Positions 1 to 6,498 of a stretch of DNA of 18,319 nt are shown one piece after another; within the stretch, counting starts at the first letter, position 1, and every line of letters starts with the position of its first letter. A model generated the notes under the pieces. The model ran no database searches. It had not been told where the DNA came from and worked only from the letters and a program-made list of their open reading frames with translations. The translations under genes and the position numbers were made by a program. Where the stretch lies: positions 1-18,319 of the forward strand of contig VAZZ01000453.1 of the NCBI GenBank assembly GCA_005884715.1, read 5' to 3'. This stretch comes from Alphaproteobacteria bacterium. Lineage in GTDB: Bacteria > Pseudomonadota > Alphaproteobacteria > Rhizobiales > Aestuariivirgaceae.

Positions 1-119
1 GGCGAAAGGCCCTTGCTGGCGGCCAGCGTGCCCCATAGCAGGCCGATGACACTGGCGGCGGCAATTACCGGCAAGATGTCGATCATCCCTTGCCTGAACT
101 CAACGGCGGTCTTCGTCAT
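1..119 (-). CDS. azlC: AzlC-family branched-chain amino acid exporter subunit, N-terminal part (cut by window edge)
   Basis: Only the first 39 codons are present; the gene runs off the left edge. The peptide begins MTKTAVEFRQGMIDILPVIA and continues into a hydrophobic stretch ending WGTLAASKGLSP. This resembles the start of AzlC proteins, where a short cytoplasmic lead is followed by a first membrane segment and a 'GALA...GLSP'-like turn. AzlC with its small partner AzlD exports branched-chain amino acids or analogues through the inner membrane. The ATG at 119 has a good ribosome site, AGGAG six bases upstream. It lies 80 bp after an AraC-type regulator gene on the same strand, a common arrangement for azlCD loci. 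The family call rests on a short stretch and on context, so it is moderate. Confidence 0.6.
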   Translation of the reverse strand, partial: MTKTAVEFRQGMIDILPVIAAASVIGLLWGTLAASKGLS

Positions 120-199
120 TGTTCACTCCTGCAGAAGGCGATCACCTAGCAATGGGTCGCAGCGCCGTCTTGAAGGAATTTGCGCTGCCCTGCGGTGGC

Positions 200-1063
200 T
201 CAGTTGAGGAGCGCGCAATATTGCCCGGGTGTCACGCCCAGCCTCGCCTTGAAGGCGCGCGTCAGATGCGCCTGGTCGGCAAAGCCGCATTGCACGGCGA
301 TATGGCTGGGACTCTCCCCTTCCCGCAACAATTCACGCGCGCGATGCACCCGGCGATCGACCAGCCAGGCATGCGGGGTAAGCCCCGTCGCTTTGCGGAA
401 CACCCGGATCAGATGCCAGGCGCTTAGGCCGACATGACGCGCGAGAGTCTGAAAATCGGTAGCCTCGGTCATATGGGCGATGAGATAATCCTTGGTGCGC
501 GCGACCGCATCGGGCTCACGGCCTGCGGCAATGATCGCCGGCAATCCGCCGCCATAGCATTCGATCGCCGTCAGATAGAAGGTGAAGAGTTTCTCATCGG
601 CGAGGAGCGTATCCTCGTCGTTCTCGAGCGCGCGATGCGCGTCGCAGAAAATGCGAGCAAGGTCAAGGTCACGCACGCCGGGCCATCTGAATTTCGGCGT
701 GCCGACCGACCGGCCGGTGGCTTCGCGCATCAGCGACGTCAGGAAATCCGAACTTGGATAAGTCATCCGGTAGGAATAGCCGTAGCTGTCCGGTGCGCCG
801 TCATGCACCTCTTCGGGATTGATGAAGCAGATGTTGCCGGCTTCGCAGCGCACTTTCACCCCCTTGTGCATGTAGCTGTGCACGCCATCGAGCGTGACGC
901 CGATCACATAGGTTTCATGCGTGTGCGGCGGAAAGACATGCTTGCGAAACGTGGCGGTGAAGAAATCGAGATCGCCGTGCCGCGTGACCCGCCAGAAATG
1001 GGTTTCGTCTTCTGGCGCCTTGGGTTCGCCACCGAGAGAGTCGCGCGGGGAAATCTGCAGCAT
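200..1063 (-). CDS. AraC-family transcriptional regulator with N-terminal cupin sensor domain
   Basis: A full-length 287-residue AraC/XylS-type regulator. Residues about 25-95 form the cupin-like ligand-binding domain, with a PHTHE motif at 46-50. Residues about 185-285 hold the two helix-turn-helix units typical of the family: the first around DFQTLARHVGLSAWHLIRVF (203-222), the second around PSHIAVQCGFADQAHLTRAF (252-271), then the usual ending LGVTPGQY. It should bind DNA and activate or repress a nearby transport gene in response to a small ligand, plausibly an amino acid. The next gene downstream on the same strand is an azlC-like exporter, its likely target or operon partner. The ATG at 1063 has only a weak upstream AGG. 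No frame problem is seen. Confidence 0.88.
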   Translation of the reverse strand: MLQISPRDSLGGEPKAPEDETHFWRVTRHGDLDFFTATFRKHVFPPHTHETYVIGVTLDGVHSYMHKGVKVRCEAGNICFINPEEVHDGAPDSYGYSYRMTYPSSDFLTSLMREATGRSVGTPKFRWPGVRDLDLARIFCDAHRALENDEDTLLADEKLFTFYLTAIECYGGGLPAIIAAGREPDAVARTKDYLIAHMTEATDFQTLARHVGLSAWHLIRVFRKATGLTPHAWLVDRRVHRARELLREGESPSHIAVQCGFADQAHLTRAFKARLGVTPGQYCALLN

Positions 1064-1172
1064 CGCCTAAATATAGCAATCCATCTTCCAGGTGCTTGAA
1101 GAAAATTGCTCCCATACATCGCGCGATCTCCCGGAACGACGTTATGCCCGGCCTTATCCGGGGTAATTGCCT

Positions 1173-1376
1173 TTACGTAACATTGACGCGGGCGATCCAG
1201 TTTACCAGCGCATTGACATAGGCGGCGAGCACCTTGCGCAGGGCCTCATCGGTCACATTGCCCGCTTCATCGATCGGTTTGTCCCTGAAGACGACATAGG
1301 CCTCGGGTCGGCCCATGAGCGCGATGCCGACGATCTTGCCCATGTCACGCTGCCGCAGGATGAAGACCGCTCGGTA
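1173..1376 (-). pseudogene. C-terminal remnant of an NAD(P)H-dependent FMN reductase-like flavoprotein
   Basis: Reading leftward from about 1376 to the TAA at 1173, one frame gives a peptide with GKIVGIALMGRPEAYVVF, then KPIDEAGNVTDEALRKVLAA and the ending NALVNWIARVNVT. The pattern 'PEAY...(D)xxGxxTDExxRxxLxxYVxA...W' resembles the C-terminal helix region of small chromate/NADPH-dependent FMN reductases (flavodoxin fold). The N-terminal two thirds, including the flavin-phosphate loop, are missing. The homology stops near 1376, where a LysR fragment on the other strand begins. There is no plausible start codon with a ribosome site, so I treat it as a dead fragment. The family assignment is from memory of the motif pattern and is tentative. 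Confidence 0.45.
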
Positions 1377-1676
1377 TCATGGCAGCAATGGACGCAAGCG
1401 GCCGGGCTGGGCAGTCCGGACTGGGCATCGCGTGGCCCGAGGCTTGCCTCGACATTGCTGCTGCAGGCGGCAGCGGCGGGCGATGGTGTTGCCTTGGTGC
1501 CCGCTCACCTTGCCGGCAGCCACATCGAGCGTGGCCACCTGATCAACCCATTCGCAGTCAAATTCGACAAAGGGCCAAGCTATTGGCTGGTGCGGCCACA
1601 GCGGGGCCTGTCATCGCCGGCCATTCGGGCCTTCTGCGCCTGGCTGCGCGCCGAGGCCGGAACGATAATCAGAGAA
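1377..1676 (+). pseudogene. C-terminal remnant of a LysR-family (GcvA-like) transcriptional regulator
   Basis: The plus-strand frame from 1377 reads SWQQWTQAAGL, RGPRLASTLLLQAAAAGDGV, ALVPAHLAGSHIERGHLINP, YWLVRPQ and FCAWLRAEAG. This is the last third of the effector-binding domain of GcvA-like LysR regulators, from the 'WxxWxxAAGL' motif to the closing 'FxxWLxxEA' helix. The DNA-binding helix-turn-helix and first half of the sensor domain are absent: upstream of 1377 the same frame is unrelated sequence that is the antisense of the FMN reductase remnant. No stop codon follows the homology in frame until about 2079, another sign of decay. A functional protein is unlikely. Confidence 0.7.
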
Positions 1677-1694
1677 ACAGGAGCGCCTGGGCCG

Positions 1695-1913
1695 TCAGGC
1701 GAGAACGTGGTTGGCCTTCTTCGTTTGAGGTTTGAGGCGAATTTCGAAACCGAAGGACGTGAGGATCAAAATCGAACGCTTGAGCCGATCAGTTTCGCGA
1801 CGGACCTCTCCCATGAAGTCGGGCCCACGTTCTTCCCAGCCCAATATCCCAAGGCGCGTCCATTCCGAGCGGACAAAATTTTCGGCAACCTGACTGATCT
1901 GTTCGTCCGTCAT
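1695..1913 (-). CDS. Small hypothetical protein (72 aa)
   Basis: An open frame starting MTDEQISQVAENFVRSEW and ending KPQTKKANHVLA. I chose the ATG at 1913 because GGAG lies six bases upstream; the alternative ATG at 1919 would directly abut that GGAG. I do not recognise the family. It is charged and probably soluble, with one short hydrophobic patch (SILILTSFGFEI). It converges with the LysR remnant on the other strand and lies about 150 bp downstream of ligA, in a region with several dead gene pieces, so it may itself be a fragment or a chance frame. The ribosome site argues for a real gene. Confidence 0.45.
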   Translation of the reverse strand: MTDEQISQVAENFVRSEWTRLGILGWEERGPDFMGEVRRETDRLKRSILILTSFGFEIRLKPQTKKANHVLA

Positions 1914-2072
1914 CGTCATCTCCAGAAAAGCCGAAGTGACGATGACATTTCGGAGACGGCAAAGCGACGGTCGATATGGCCTTATCAACGACTTGACCGA
2001 CATTGTGGTAGATCTGCATCGCTTTTGCAGCGATTCTTTATTCAATTTTCAGAAAAAACCAACGTCATTACA

Positions 2073-4155
2073 CTATTCTAGTCTATTGATGATCTGTCCT
2101 CCGACCCTTCGCAACCACTCGGCCTCGTCGATTACCTCGACCCCATGTTTCTGGGCATCCTTGAGCTTGGAGCCGGCGCCGGGGCCGGCGATGAGGAGAT
2201 CGGTCTTCTTCGAGACGGACCCGGCAACCTTGGCGCCCAGCCTTTCCGCCATGGCCTTCGCCTCTTCGCGGGTCATCTTTTCGAGCGCGCCGGTGAAGAC
2301 GACGGTCTTGCCCGAAACCTGGCTCTGCCTGACCGCTTCGAGCGGCGTCGCCTCAACCTCAGCTAGCAGCTTGTCGAAAACCTCGACATTATGCGGCTCG
2401 CCGAAGAAATCGACGATCGCCTCGGCGACGATCGGACCGATACCGTCATGCGACATGAGCTCCTGATGGGCTTCCTCTTCCTTGCCCGCCGCGCGCATCG
2501 CCTCGCGTAAAGCACTCGCCGACCCGTAAGCGCGCGCCAGGAGCCTAACATTGGTCTCGCCGATATGCGGGATGCCGAGTGCGAAGATAAAGCGGTCAAG
2601 CGCGATGGTGCGGCGCTGACTGATCGCGGCAAAAAGATTGCGCGCACTGGTCTCGCCCCAGCCTTCAAGCTCCTCGAGCTTCACTTTGCGCTTCTCCAGC
2701 GTGAAGATGTCGGGCGGCGATGAAATGAAGCCGAGTTTCAGGAATTCCTCGATCACCTTGTCGCCCATGCCTTCGATGTCGAAGGCGTTGCGCGACACGA
2801 AATGTTTCAGGCGTTCTGCCCGCTGCGCCGCGCAGATGAGGCCGCCGGTGCAGCGCCTGACCGCATCGACTTTGCCGGTCTTCTCATTGACTTCGCGCAC
2901 CGCGTGGCTGCCGCAGACCGGACAAATCTCCGGGAATTTGTAAGGCTTGGCATCCTTCGGGCGCTTCTCCGGCACAAAACCCAGGATCTGCGGGATGACA
3001 TCGCCGGCGCGCTGCACGATGACCATGTCGCCGACGCGGATGTCCTTGCGGGCGATCTCGTCCGGGTTGTGCAAGCTGGCCCGGCTCACGGTCGTGCCGG
3101 CCAGTTTGACCGGATCCATGTGGGCCACGGGGGTGAGTTTGCCGGTCTTGCCCACCTGCCACTCGACTTTCAGCAGCCTGGTCAAAGCCTGCTCGGCGGC
3201 GAATTTCGAAGCCAAGCCTTGCCTGCCAGTCGAGCCGGTTGACCTTGTAGACGACGCCGTCGATGTCATAGCCGAGCATCGCTCTTTCACTTTCGATTTT
3301 GTGATAATGGGCAAGAAGTTCATCGGCCGAGCGGCACAGTTTGATCAGCGGATTGACCGGAAAACCCCAGTGCTTGAAGGCCTGGATGACGTCCCATTGC
3401 GTCTCGCCCGGAAGCTCCGACACTTCCCCCCAGGCATAGGCGAAGAAGCGCAACGGCCGGCTGGCGGTGATCTGGGGATCAAGCTGGCGCAGCGAGCCCG
3501 CCGCTGCATTGCGCGGATTGGCGAAGACCTTCTCGCCCGCTTGATTCTGCTTCTCATTCATCCTGGCGAAGTCCTTATGGGACATATAGATTTCGCCCCT
3601 TACCTCGAACACGTCAGGAAAGTCTGATACGCTGATCCGGTTCGGGATGTCCTTCACCGTGCGGACATTGTTGGTGACATTCTCGCCCTCGGTCCCGTCG
3701 CCGCGCGTGGCGCCCTGCACCAGAAGACCCTTCTCGTAGCGCAGCGACAGCGACAGTCCGTCGATCTTGGGCTCGGACATCACATCGATGTCGGCCGTCT
3801 CGCCAAGATTGAGAAAACGCCGGATGCGGCCGAGGAATTCCCTGACGTCCTCCTCCGCGAATCCATTGCCGAGGGAAAGCATCGGCACGCGGTGGCGAAT
3901 CTTGCCGAATTTCGACTGCGGTGCGGCACCTACCCGCTGCGACGGTGAATCATCGCGCACCAGTTCCGGGAAACGCGCTTCAATGGCCTCATTGCGCAGG
4001 CGGAGCTTGTCGTAGTCGGCATCGGAGATTTCCGGCGCATCCTGGGCGTGATAGCGCTCATCGTGATGGGCGATTTCGCCGGCGAGCCGCTGGAGCTCGC
4101 GTGCCGCCTCCTTGGCGTTCAGCTTTTCGACGGGTTTCTCAGACACGGCAGTCAT
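2073..4155 (-). pseudogene. ligA: NAD-dependent DNA ligase LigA, frame broken by an internal deletion near 3206
   Basis: LigA seals nicks in DNA using NAD+ and is normally essential in replication and repair. The first frame (ATG at 4155) carries the Ia domain, the adenylation lysine in EPKIDGLS (Lys130), then RGE, NPRNAAAGSLRQLD and the DGVVYKVNRLDWQARLGF block. After that the frame is lost at about 3206 and the protein resumes one frame over with KFAAEQALTRLLKVEWQVGK, the OB fold, a four-cysteine zinc finger (CPVC...RRC...C), helix-hairpin-helix repeats and a C-terminal BRCT domain to the stop at 2073. Compared with relatives, the 'VSRxPRWAIAH' segment between nucleotidyl-transferase motifs IV and V is absent. 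I infer about 32 missing bases. Everything else looks intact, so this is either a sequence error or a recent lesion. Confidence 0.9.
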
Positions 4156-4224
4156 GCTTCGAGGTTTGATTTATCTCCGCTTAGCATGACCTCTATAACG
4201 CGACGAGACCCTAAACTGTCAGCA

Positions 4225-4827
4225 TCAGTTCTCGGTTCCACCGACGATCTGGCGCGCCGTCGCCTCGATGAGCTTGCGCACCCGCTCCGCCTCTTCCGCC
4301 GACCACGGGCCGCGGCGCATATGCAGCGACTGTTTGAGCGTCCTCACCGCCTCACGCACCGAGTCCGGTGTCGAATGGATCGAGAAAGCCTGGGCGGCGA
4401 GGTCCATGCGCGATTGGATGCCTTTGAGAGCGACGCTGTTCTCTTCGAGAAAGGCCCGGCCCGTATCGGTGACCTGGTAGAGCTTCTTGGTGCCGCTCTG
4501 GGCTTCCGCGACGATATAGTCCTGCTCTTCGAGCAGCGTCAGCGTCGGATAGACAGCGCCGGGGCTCGGCGCATAGGCGCCGCCGAACTTCTCTTCGATG
4601 GCTCGAATGAGGTCGTAGCCATGGCGCGGTCTTTCGGCGATCAGCGACAGAAGGACCAGCCTCAGATCGCCGTGGCCGAACATCCGGCCGCTCCTTCCGC
4701 CGAAGAAACCGCCGCGGCCAAATCCATCTTCACCTTCAGAAGAACGGCCTCTGCGGGCCCAGCGCCCGCCCGGCGCGCAATCGTGACGCGGGCTATGCCG
4801 TCCATAATGATCGTGATGTCCAAACAT
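4225..4827 (-). CDS. PadR-family transcriptional regulator with His/Gly/Arg-rich N-terminal tail
   Basis: A 200-residue protein. Residues 1-49 are a low-complexity His/Gly/Arg-rich tail (MFGHHDHYGRHSPRHD...), which may bind metal or DNA; that is inference. Residues about 51-125 form the PadR winged helix: GHGDLRLVLLSLIAERPRHG, then YDLIRAIEEKFGGAYAPSPG and VYPTLTLLEEQDYI with the wing residues GTKKLYQVT. The rest is the alpha-helical dimerisation region. PadR proteins are repressors released by small ligands, often controlling their own gene. The gene has its own promoter, with a palindrome overlapping the -10 box and a second copy next to the ribosome site, so autoregulation is likely. It ends 69 bp before ligA on the same strand. 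The inducer is unknown. Confidence 0.9.
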   Translation of the reverse strand: MFGHHDHYGRHSPRHDCAPGGRWARRGRSSEGEDGFGRGGFFGGRSGRMFGHGDLRLVLLSLIAERPRHGYDLIRAIEEKFGGAYAPSPGAVYPTLTLLEEQDYIVAEAQSGTKKLYQVTDTGRAFLEENSVALKGIQSRMDLAAQAFSIHSTPDSVREAVRTLKQSLHMRRGPWSAEEAERVRKLIEATARQIVGGTEN

Positions 4828-4828
4828 G

Positions 4829-4837
4829 AGATATATC
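4829..4837 (-). promoter_or_regulatory. Proximal candidate PadR operator, next to the ribosome site of the padR-type gene
   Basis: AGATATATC directly upstream of the start codon at 4827. It contains GATATATC, the same 8-base palindrome core as the distal site, with centres 37 bp apart. It overlaps the space between the ribosome site (AAGGA read leftward) and the ATG, so a protein bound here could block transcription or translation start. Confidence 0.5.
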
Positions 4838-4864
4838 CTTTAATAGTCTCTATTACTGATTCTG

Positions 4865-4893
4865 AAGATATATCTTAAGTTATAATCTGTCAA
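4865..4893 (-). promoter_or_regulatory. Sigma70-type promoter of the padR-type gene with overlapping palindromic operator
   Basis: Read on the minus strand there is TTGACA (4893-4888), a 17-base spacer, then TATCTT (4870-4865). The perfect 12-bp palindrome AAGATATATCTT covers 4865-4876 and so overlaps the -10 box. Its core GATATATC recurs at 4830-4837. This layout fits repression of the gene by its own product. The promoter match is direct; the binding protein is inferred from position. Confidence 0.65.
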
Positions 4894-4936
4894 GACCTGC
4901 CATTGCCTCCTCCAGTACCCGGTCAAATATTGGAGT

Positions 4937-4967
4937 GCGCGTAACCGGAGCGCGTCCGATTACGCGC
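4937..4967. repeat. Inverted repeat, 8-bp perfect arms
   Basis: GCGCGTAA at 4937-4944 is mirrored by TTACGCGC at 4960-4967 with a 15-base loop. It lies between the padR-type promoter and the end of the MCDYSLH gene. No T-run follows on either strand, so it is a poor terminator; an operator or a weak RNA hairpin is possible. Confidence 0.35.
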
Positions 4968-5022
4968 GATTTGCTTGGTTTCATGCCAGCTTCAGATCAT
5001 TCCCTCTGAAGGTGGCGGTCCC

Positions 5023-5394
5023 TCAGCCGATATATTCGGGCGTCGGGATGCTTTCCTTGGCTTCCCGCCTGGGCTGGAGCTCGGCCGGCAATTGCAGCAC
5101 GTTCGCCATCTGGCCTCTGCGAAGCGCCGGCCGGTCCATATCGATCTGCGTGAACCGGGCAACCTTTCCGCCAAGTTCACCGCTCTCGAGGCCGAGCCCG
5201 CCAATTATTGCCGAGTTGCCTTGCACGTCACTCTCGAATGCAAGCTCCGTACCCGGACGAAGGCATACTGCAACACCCGGTTCATCGACAGCGCAGAACC
5301 CATGCGTGGTCGAACCGTCGAATGCTGACGTTACCAGTCTGTCTCCGACTTTTGCCGGGCGAGAGGCAACATGATGCAGACTATAGTCGCACAT
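5023..5394 (-). CDS. Conserved hypothetical protein (MCDYSLH family, 123 aa)
   Basis: A complete small frame beginning MCDYSLHHVASRPAKVGDRL and ending PTPEYIG. I recognise this opening from conserved hypothetical proteins in Rhizobiales and related alphaproteobacteria; no function is known to me. Visible elements are the N-terminal CDYSLH motif, a VAVCLRPGTELAFESDV segment, and a segment (KVARFTQIDMDRPALRRGQM) followed by VLQLPAELQP. No signal peptide or membrane segment is seen. The ATG at 5394 has GGAG eight bases upstream within AGAGGAG, a strong site. It stands alone, with about 200 non-coding bases on each side, so it is probably transcribed by itself. Confidence 0.75.
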   Translation of the reverse strand: MCDYSLHHVASRPAKVGDRLVTSAFDGSTTHGFCAVDEPGVAVCLRPGTELAFESDVQGNSAIIGGLGLESGELGGKVARFTQIDMDRPALRRGQMANVLQLPAELQPRREAKESIPTPEYIG

Positions 5395-5502
5395 CGAAAC
5401 ATCTCCTCTACCTGTGAACAGCCAGAATGGTTGTCCTGCGCTCGATCAGTGCACATCATGGTGGCTATCATGTGGCCGCGAGTGCCCCATGATTTCATGT
5501 CG

Positions 5503-5522
5503 CGACGAATTTTCTTTCGTCG
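5503..5522. repeat. Short hairpin, 7-bp arms
   Basis: CGACGAA at 5503-5509 pairs with TTCGTCG at 5516-5522 around a six-base loop rich in T. It lies upstream of the MCDYSLH gene and of the hydrolase pseudogene on the other strand. No clear role; the surrounding gap (5395-5609) shows no gene that I can support. Confidence 0.3.
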
Positions 5523-5609
5523 TTGAAGCCGCATTTCTCATCCGATAGAACATGAACGATCAGCGCTCCCCGATCCGAAGCAAGATGAACAATGCCCAGC
5601 ATCCGCCGG

Positions 5610-6465
5610 TTGTGTCCAAGCATCTACACTTTTGATCTTGGAAGATTTAGAATAGCCACTCTGCTGGATTTCGCGGAAGTGCGAGACGGGCTGGGCGTGA
5701 GCTTTTGCGGTTGGACAGCCTGAAACTGTTCTCGGTGAACTCGCCGCACTCAACCATATAGACGCCGATCGCTATGAGCACCCCTTCATCCCGACGCTCA
5801 TCGACGGGCTCGACCACGATCCTCTTTGAAACCGGCCTTGGCGCGCCCAATGGCGCGCTCCGTTCATGCCTGCAGGAACTCGGCATCGGTCCGGACGTTA
5901 TCGACGTCGTGGTGCTCACTCACGGGCATCCGGACCACATTGGCGGCCTGATTGAGGACGAGAGGCCGGTTTTGCACGCGCGCGCTATGTGTTTGGTGCG
6001 GCCGAATTCGCCTTCTGGATGAAGGGCGAGGGGATACGCGACGTTAGGCTCAAAAACCGCGACCTGTTCATGCGCACATGCGCAGGACTGGCAGATCGGG
6101 CCACATTCGTAGAACCTGGCCAGCAGATCGTGCCGGGAATCTCGGCCATCGATGCTGCGGGGCATTCGCCGGGGCTAATGGCGTTCGAGGTCGAGAGCGA
6201 AGGGCAGTGCCTGCTGATCTGGTCGGACACATGCTTGCACTGTGTCGTGTCTATCCAGCATCCAGACTGGCACGCGCATTTCGATGACGACAAGGAAAAA
6301 GCGGTTACGACGCGAGAACGACTGCTCGCCATGGCGGCTGATCAGCGGATTCTCGTTGCCGGTCACCACATGCCTTTTCCGGGCCTGGGCTATGTCCAGC
6401 GTGCGCAAAACTCCTTTCGCTGGCTGCCGATCAGCTACCAGTTGAATCTCAAGAACCAACTCTGA
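5610..6465 (+). pseudogene. Metallo-beta-lactamase-fold hydrolase with three frameshifts
   Basis: Joining three frame changes gives one coherent protein: YTFDLGRFRIATLLD, then AVGQPETVLGELAALN and ADRYEHPFIPTLID, then GSTTILFETGLGAPNG and the metal motif THGHPDH, then FGAAEFAFWMKGEG, AAGHSPG, WSDTCLH, AGHHMPFP and NSFRWLPISYQL. These are the ordered metal-ligand motifs of the MBL superfamily (HxHxDH, a later His, Asp, and His). The frame changes sit at base runs: an extra T at 5703-5706, an extra G at 5806-5808, and a missing T at 5970-5973. A TTG at 5610 is the only start I can suggest, without a good ribosome site. The tail overlaps the displaced 3' end of recN by 17 bp, tail to tail. Substrate unknown. 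Confidence 0.75.
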
Positions 6466-6498
6466 GCAGCCGGTCCGCCTGGGCGCGCGCTTCTTCCG

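Noticed and set aside
1990..2072. Hairpin ATCGCT/AGCGAT downstream of ligA as a terminator
   Set aside because: The stem is only six bp and, read in the ligA direction, is not followed by a T-run.
5331..5534. Minus-strand 67-aa frame upstream of the MCDYSLH gene
   Set aside because: It overlaps the real gene start, has odd Met/Cys-rich composition and no ribosome site; it is a chance frame.
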